Below are positions 59,497 through 64,000 of a stretch of DNA of 64,000 nt, one piece after another. How positions within the stretch are numbered: position 1 is the first letter of the stretch; the number at the start of each line of letters is the position of its first letter. Position numbers and translations under genes: made by a program. The stretch covers positions 1 through 64,000 of the forward strand of contig NZ_NFID01000001.1 in NCBI RefSeq assembly GCF_002161595.1, in the 5' to 3' direction. The notes under the pieces were generated by a model. That model ran no database searches. It was given only the letters and a program-made list of their open reading frames with translations, and was not told the DNA's origin. Origin of the DNA: Gemmiger sp. An50 (GTDB lineage Bacteria > Bacillota > Clostridia > Oscillospirales > Ruminococcaceae).

Positions 59497-60747
59497 CTAA
59501 TTATCTTTTCCTATTGCACGCATTCTTAATTCTGGCAAAATAGAATTCTCCATTATTATTCGCAACCACAGAAGGCCAACGATAATCGTACCGCTCCGCA
59601 TGCAAACTCCTTTAATATTTGTAACCAGTAATCCTGTCGTCATACAAATATTATAAATTTTTGCCTCAGGCAATCTACTCCTAACTTTTAACAAAGCAAT
59701 AACTGAAATATATTCTATTGCTGTAACAATAACGCCTACCAAATAGACATCGTTACAATATCCAATATCTGTACGATTTACACCTGTATAAATGGTAACA
59801 CCTTCACCCAAAATCAGACCTAACCCCGTCGGAAAAGACATGCTCTCTTTTAAAACAACCAGATTATTATCGCCATTTGTTTCAAGTCCAAGGAAAGCAT
59901 TAAACATATTAATTACAAACTCATACGTATCTGGATTAAATTTTCTCACAAGAAGTAAAACGACTACTGAACCAGCAATGCCTAATACTGCAATTTTGAT
60001 CACTTTCGTCAATTGGCCTTTGTTCATAATCAGCTGCAAACCGAGGAACTCAATTGTAATAACAATCAAAATCAAGAGTCCTGTTCTTCCATTCACGACA
60101 GATATGAACAAGCTAAGAACCGAGTATATCAAAAGTCCAGATTCTTTTTTGAGATAAGAACAAAACAAAAAAAAGAATGATAGCATACCATTGAACACTT
60201 GACACTTAAAAGTATAATCGCCAAATATTCCATATATTCTCTTCGATACAACATAATAATTTATTTCTGCCGAATTTTCCGCATAATACAAATTAACTCC
60301 AAATTGTTTAAATGCCGGAAGCAAAAACATAAGAAGCACAAATATAGCTTCCAATACAACTACAGTTTTCAAAACATCTAAGCAAACTCGTCCTGAATCA
60401 TCATAATATTTAGCTATATATGTGTACAACAAATAAATCGACAATATTTCGATTATGACATAGAAGTGTTGAAAGAATCTAATTTCTTGTTGATTCAATG
60501 CCGTAATCAAGAGAGTATAAATCGAGCACGCAAATATTATCAAAGAGAAATTGACTATTCTTTTCTCTATTTTAATGCTTCCTGTTTCAATTAAACGCAA
60601 AGCTAGAAGCACAGAAACAACCGCAATATTTACATAATAGAAATGAACCCCAAGCAGCAATTGCGTAATCGCAGGTTCATAAACCAAATACAATAATACA
60701 AGTGAAAGAAAGCCTTTCGGAAGTGTTTTCAATCTCATTATATTCAC
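59497..60747 (-). CDS. Putative polysaccharide polymerase (Wzy/O-antigen ligase-like)
   Basis: 416 residues with about 11 membrane helices and a long external loop near residues 270-320 (DTYEFVINMFNAFLGLETNG). This is the usual layout of Wzy polymerases, which are otherwise poorly conserved. SVVNGRTGLLILIVITIEFL near residue 215 resembles the O-antigen ligase region. It sits between a GT4 and a GT2 gene. It has the lowest GC content of the window together with the gene at 58525. Confidence 0.8.
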   Translation of the reverse strand: MNIMRLKTLPKGFLSLVLLYLVYEPAITQLLLGVHFYYVNIAVVSVLLALRLIETGSIKIEKRIVNFSLIIFACSIYTLLITALNQQEIRFFQHFYVIIEILSIYLLYTYIAKYYDDSGRVCLDVLKTVVVLEAIFVLLMFLLPAFKQFGVNLYYAENSAEINYYVVSKRIYGIFGDYTFKCQVFNGMLSFFFLFCSYLKKESGLLIYSVLSLFISVVNGRTGLLILIVITIEFLGLQLIMNKGQLTKVIKIAVLGIAGSVVVLLLVRKFNPDTYEFVINMFNAFLGLETNGDNNLVVLKESMSFPTGLGLILGEGVTIYTGVNRTDIGYCNDVYLVGVIVTAIEYISVIALLKVRSRLPEAKIYNICMTTGLLVTNIKGVCMRSGTIIVGLLWLRIIMENSILPELRMRAIGKDN

Positions 60748-60778
60748 ACTCTAAATTTATTCTTCAGTTGATTGAATA

Positions 60779-61807
60779 TTACATTCCACAATAAATGTCG
60801 TTTAATTTTCTTCTATATTCTTGCATATCATTATAATCTTCCGCTCTTTTTTTCGCTTTTTCAGACTTCTCATCGTAAATTTTCGTAATCGAAACTATTT
60901 TTTGAATTTCTGCTACATAGTCATTAATCGAATCACATATTTTTCCACACTCATCTGTAATGATGTTAGCAAGTCCGCCCGCACCACTGCACAGAACAGG
61001 AAGTCCCAGCGAAAGTGCTTCCACAGCCGCCAAACCAAACCCTTCCCACGCCGAAGGCATGACCATAATTTTTCCGCCTTTTAAATAGGTATACGGATTC
61101 GATTGAAATCCAACCAGCTCAATTGTATCCTGCAAACCGTTTTCGTTGAGATAATTTCTCACTTCACCGGCAAGCTCGCCATCGCCAATCATGCGAGCTG
61201 TGACTCCGGGAATCTTTTCTTTTACCTGTTTTACAATTTCACAGAACAGCAGCGGTTGTTTGGGTGCAGACAATCTTCCCAAAAACACCAGGTCTACATC
61301 ACCGCACGGGCAAGGTTCCTGCGCCATTCGGCGAACTCTTTCCACATCCACAAAATTTCCGAGAACGGTATTTTTTCCGTTCATAAGCCTTCCAAACAGG
61401 TATTCTTTCTGAACGGATTCCGACACACTAATAACCTGTTGAATGCGCGGCAATGCCAGTGCAAACATCACACTCTTGGGATGGATTTTCCCAAGCCAGG
61501 GCGGATTGTTGTGCAGGTGTGCAATGACGGGAGTTTTGCCGGCAGCCCAGGCCGCATTCGTCGCCATACTAAAATCATGCGCGTGAATAACATCCGGCTT
61601 TAATTCTGCAATCGCTTTTTTCACTGAACCTATCTTGCTGGATTCCAGCGCATAAAAACGGTGGCCAGCCTCCTCCACCACCTTGCGGATCGGGCCATCT
61701 GGCGACGCATAAATCATTTCCTCTTCCGGGAAAAGATTCATGATTGTAAGCACCACATTTTCAGCCCCGGAAAACTTATCTGACTTTAACAAATGCAAAA
61801 CACGCAT
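60779..61807 (-). CDS. Glycosyltransferase family 4
   Basis: 342 residues. The GT-B pattern is complete: MRVLHLLKSDKFSGAENVVL at the start, KPDVIHAHDFSMATNAAWAA, LVFLGRLSAPKQPLLFCEIV at about 180 and the donor-binding region VMPSAWEGFGLAAVEALSLG with the E-x7-E motif near 265. It adds a sugar to the growing repeat unit on the cytosolic face. The gene follows another GT4 gene by 15 bases. Confidence 0.9.
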   Translation of the reverse strand: MRVLHLLKSDKFSGAENVVLTIMNLFPEEEMIYASPDGPIRKVVEEAGHRFYALESSKIGSVKKAIAELKPDVIHAHDFSMATNAAWAAGKTPVIAHLHNNPPWLGKIHPKSVMFALALPRIQQVISVSESVQKEYLFGRLMNGKNTVLGNFVDVERVRRMAQEPCPCGDVDLVFLGRLSAPKQPLLFCEIVKQVKEKIPGVTARMIGDGELAGEVRNYLNENGLQDTIELVGFQSNPYTYLKGGKIMVMPSAWEGFGLAAVEALSLGLPVLCSGAGGLANIITDECGKICDSINDYVAEIQKIVSITKIYDEKSEKAKKRAEDYNDMQEYRRKLNDIYCGM

Positions 61808-61822
61808 ATGGTTTCCTTCCGT

Positions 61823-62965
61823 TTAAATCCCTACCGTTTCAACAGTGGCGCCATTCACACATCCATAAATATTTTCCATGCGTTTTTCGACCTCTGTTTT
61901 ATCGAATTCCTCGTAAGCCTTTTGATTTGGCGCTTGTTTTTGTCCAACGCTCTTCCGCATAATATCTGCAATTTTTTCTTCATCCGCCGGAGGGAACAAC
62001 TGGCTTTGCTCCAACAAATCCACATTGCCCCGAATATTGCTAGCAATACATGTCACACCAGCCGATACCGCTTCCAAAAGTGCTACTGAAAGTCCTTCGC
62101 GGAAGGAGGGGAAGACAAACAAGTCGCTTGCCTTTAAAATCTCGCGCACATCATTTCGGAACCCCAGCAAATGAACATGCTGGCTTACTCCTAATTTTTC
62201 TGACAGACTGCTCAACTCGTTCCGCAGCTCGCCCTCTCCGCAAATCAGGTAATAGGAGTTGGGGATATCTGCCTTCGCAAATGCTTTGATTGCAGTGGAA
62301 TGGTTTTTGTTGGCGTTCAAATCCCCCACCGAAAGCATCACGAATGCATCTTCCGGCACGCCCAATTCCCGGCGCTTCTGGATACGGTCCACTTTCAGGT
62401 CATGAATCCCCTTCACATCGATGCCCACACCGGGAATCTTATAGGCTTCACCCCGAAGGCGGAACGTCTTGGCCGCCTGATAATCCTCTTCGTTAATGGT
62501 AATTAACCCATCGGTATAGCGGGCCAGCCACCGCTCGATGGTTTCGTAGATCAGGCGGTTCTGCAACGGGCAGCCCTTATAGAAATGAAACCCATGAGCG
62601 GTGTACAGTACCGGCGCTGTTTTGGTTGCTTTGGCAGCCAGCCGCGCCAACACACCTCCCATGGGCGTATGGCAATCCACCAGATCGAACCGTTCCCGCT
62701 GCATCAACGCCTTCAACTGTCGGTACGCGTTCAGGTTGCGCGCCGAAAAAGGCGAACGGGCGATATCGATCTGGTGGATCGTTACATTCAATTTTTCCAG
62801 GATGGATTTTGCGTCCACATCCCTTTCCTGCTCAAAATTACTGGCACAATGGACCTCGTAACCCATGGATTGCAGCAATTTGATGTTGTTTTGCTCGAAC
62901 ATCACAAAGAAACGCGCGGTGTTGGCCACAAAAATCACCTTGCGCCCTTTTTGCAACTGACTCAT
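61823..62965 (-). CDS. Glycosyltransferase family 4
   Basis: 380 residues. Start GRKVIFVANTARFFVMFEQN, then DLVDCHTPMGGVLARLAAKA, VLYTAHGFHFYKGCPLQNRL and a donor-binding FVFPSFREGLSVALLEAVSA near residue 295. The opening and the THGFHFYKG motif are typical of the GT4 enzymes encoded next to the initiating sugar transferase in Firmicute capsule clusters, which add the second sugar. The base composition is intermediate between the AT-rich core and the flank. Confidence 0.9.
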   Translation of the reverse strand: MSQLQKGRKVIFVANTARFFVMFEQNNIKLLQSMGYEVHCASNFEQERDVDAKSILEKLNVTIHQIDIARSPFSARNLNAYRQLKALMQRERFDLVDCHTPMGGVLARLAAKATKTAPVLYTAHGFHFYKGCPLQNRLIYETIERWLARYTDGLITINEEDYQAAKTFRLRGEAYKIPGVGIDVKGIHDLKVDRIQKRRELGVPEDAFVMLSVGDLNANKNHSTAIKAFAKADIPNSYYLICGEGELRNELSSLSEKLGVSQHVHLLGFRNDVREILKASDLFVFPSFREGLSVALLEAVSAGVTCIASNIRGNVDLLEQSQLFPPADEEKIADIMRKSVGQKQAPNQKAYEEFDKTEVEKRMENIYGCVNGATVETVGI

Positions 62966-62993
62966 TCCTCTCCACCTTTATACATTATATAAA

Positions 62994-63788
62994 TCACATC
63001 GCCCTGCGGTGCTCGCGCACCATCTGGGCCTCCTGCTGGAACTGCATGAATTCACGCTTTTCCGCCTTCTCCTGAGCCAGCTGCTCCTGCTGGCTGCGGC
63101 GCACTTCGTCCCGGTGATGATGGGCCTGCACGCCCTCCTGGATGTCCTTGCGGCCTAGTACTTTCAGTACAGTATCCAAGAACACCTTAGCGTCAAAGGC
63201 CATGCTTACGTTCTTTAAGTACTCCCGGTCGTAAAACACCTTGTCGTAATCGTTCAGCATGTCGCGGCCGTTGATCTGCGCCCAACCCGTGATGCCCGGC
63301 TTCAGCTGGTCCACCCCGTAGTACCGGCGCAGAAAATGCACGCTGCGCTCCTGCCGAATCAACGGCCGGGGCCCGATCAGGCTCATGTCCCCCATCAGAA
63401 CATTGAACAGCTGCGGCAGCTCATCAATGCTGGTATCCCGCAAGAAACGCCCCAGCCGGGAAATATATGCGTCGGCGTTCTGCAGCTCGCCGGTGGCCGA
63501 GTATTTGGGCGCCGTGCTCTTCATGGTGCGAAACTTGGTAATGTAGAATACGTGGCTGTCCTGGCCCACCCGCTTCTGCCGGAAAAACACCGGCTCGGTG
63601 GGGCTGCTCAGCTTTTGCAGCAGTGCCACTGCCGCAAAGGGCACCGCCAGCACCACCAGCGCCATGGCCGCGATCACCACATCAAAGCATCGCTTTTGCC
63701 GCAGATAGCGCTGCTGAGCATCGGTCAGCGGGATGCGATGCTGCTTCATGATCCTGCGGATCGACACGTTTTCTTTTTTGACCTTCAT
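62994..63788 (-). CDS. Initiating sugar transferase (undecaprenyl-phosphate sugar-1-phosphate transferase)
   Basis: 264 residues from ATG 63788; GGGAGAG precedes it and the ATG overlaps the stop of the upstream gene (ATGA). One hydrophobic segment (residues about 36-58, VVIAAMALVVLAVPFAAVAL) is followed by the bacterial sugar transferase core: FFRQKRVGQDSHVFYITKFR, DTSIDELPQLFNVLMGDMSL, IGPRPL and LKPGITGWAQINGRD. It starts the repeat unit on the lipid carrier. A charged Gln/Glu-rich tail of about 35 residues is unusual for the family. Confidence 0.92.
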   Translation of the reverse strand: MKVKKENVSIRRIMKQHRIPLTDAQQRYLRQKRCFDVVIAAMALVVLAVPFAAVALLQKLSSPTEPVFFRQKRVGQDSHVFYITKFRTMKSTAPKYSATGELQNADAYISRLGRFLRDTSIDELPQLFNVLMGDMSLIGPRPLIRQERSVHFLRRYYGVDQLKPGITGWAQINGRDMLNDYDKVFYDREYLKNVSMAFDAKVFLDTVLKVLGRKDIQEGVQAHHHRDEVRRSQQEQLAQEKAEKREFMQFQQEAQMVREHRRAM

Positions 63789-64000
63789 GGCTGTTTCTCT
63801 CTCCCTGGAATGTTCCATGCTTCCTCTGGTTTCAAACACGCAAAGCGCCCCGGGCGGCCGGGCTGCCCAGGGGGATCTTGCGTTGGCGGTTTTCCGTTTG
63901 CGTATGTCGGGGCGGGCCGTCCGGCCTGCTGCTTGCGCTCATCCCCGGCATTCGCAGCCGCTGCTTCTCCCCCTGTTTGCGGGTGCTGCGCTGAAAATTG
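63785..64000 (-). CDS. C-terminal end of an upstream polysaccharide-cluster gene (partial)
   Basis: The leftward strand is open for 71 codons from the window edge to a TGA at 63785-63787, which overlaps the ATG of the sugar transferase as ATGA. The peptide is hydrophilic and Pro/Gln/Gly-rich (QQAGRPAPTYANGKPPTQDP) and ends NIPGREKQP, like a disordered C-terminal tail. It has no start codon in the window. The coupling suggests a gene of the same operon, possibly a regulator or chain-length protein, but nothing in it allows a firm call. Confidence 0.6.
   Translation of the reverse strand, partial: QFSAQHPQTGGEAAAANAGDERKQQAGRPAPTYANGKPPTQDPPGQPGRPGRFACLKPEEAWNIPGREKQP

Overview
The window reads as a chromosomal segment of a GC-rich, strictly anaerobic Firmicute of the gut, most like the Faecalibacterium/Gemmiger/Subdoligranulum part of the Oscillospiraceae. 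The basis is gene content (pyruvate formate-lyase operon, CBS-type manganese pyrophosphatase, Clostridium-type secondary alcohol dehydrogenase, TIGR03915/TIGR03916 repair pair), AGGAGG-type ribosome binding sites and very GC-rich codon use. No 16S gene is present, so the assignment is inference.

1-18 kb: the structural half of a siphovirus-type prophage, transcribed leftward. From right to left it holds a rightward XRE repressor/ImmA pair, a late regulator of the ArpU/DUF1492 type, terS, terL, portal, scaffold, capsid, connector genes, tail tube, chaperone, Gp15 and tape measure. A second, unrelated tail module follows: a tail tube gene broken by a 284-bp inverted-repeat element, a chaperone pair apparently joined by a +1 frameshift, and two further tape-measure copies (one truncated). 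These alternate with two rightward PH-SHOCT genes that carry their own promoters and terminators (morons). No integrase or replication genes lie in the part that is visible.

18-31 kb: host metabolism, all leftward. A pyruvate formate-lyase lacks its C-terminal glycyl-radical domain, which is encoded by the next gene, followed by the activase. Then come a cupin protein with an internal start, an operon of an ICMT-like methyltransferase, a GH3 family protein and a GGDEF/HD-GYP protein, the CBS pyrophosphatase and a secondary alcohol dehydrogenase. A tRNA-Ser pair follows, with a 25-bp copy of one tRNA 3' end that looks like an old attachment site.

31-40 kb: an orphan CI/LexA-like repressor with a divergent small membrane protein, a histidine phosphatase, the radical-SAM/DUF4130 DNA repair pair, an alpha/beta hydrolase, an ECF sigma operon, and the remnant of a FetB-type permease gene.

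39-50 kb: the most coherent functional cluster. A sigma-54 activator faces a -24/-12 promoter with an upstream palindrome. The promoter drives a C-S lyase (MalY/PatB), an AbgT transporter, an M24 peptidase, a CoA-disulfide reductase-rhodanese fusion and a cysteine desulfidase of the CyuA family. A divergent M20 amidohydrolase lies on the far side of the activator. I infer uptake and breakdown of a peptide-like or N-acylated cysteine conjugate, with sulfide release and persulfide handling.

50-56 kb: a sucrose-phosphorylase-like GH13 enzyme with a P-loop kinase and a divergent LacI regulator, then a stand-alone argH. 56-64 kb: a leftward surface-polysaccharide cluster (flippase, pyruvyl transferase, GT2, polymerase, two GT4, initiating sugar transferase, end of one more gene). 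Its core is clearly AT-richer than the rest and was probably acquired by transfer.
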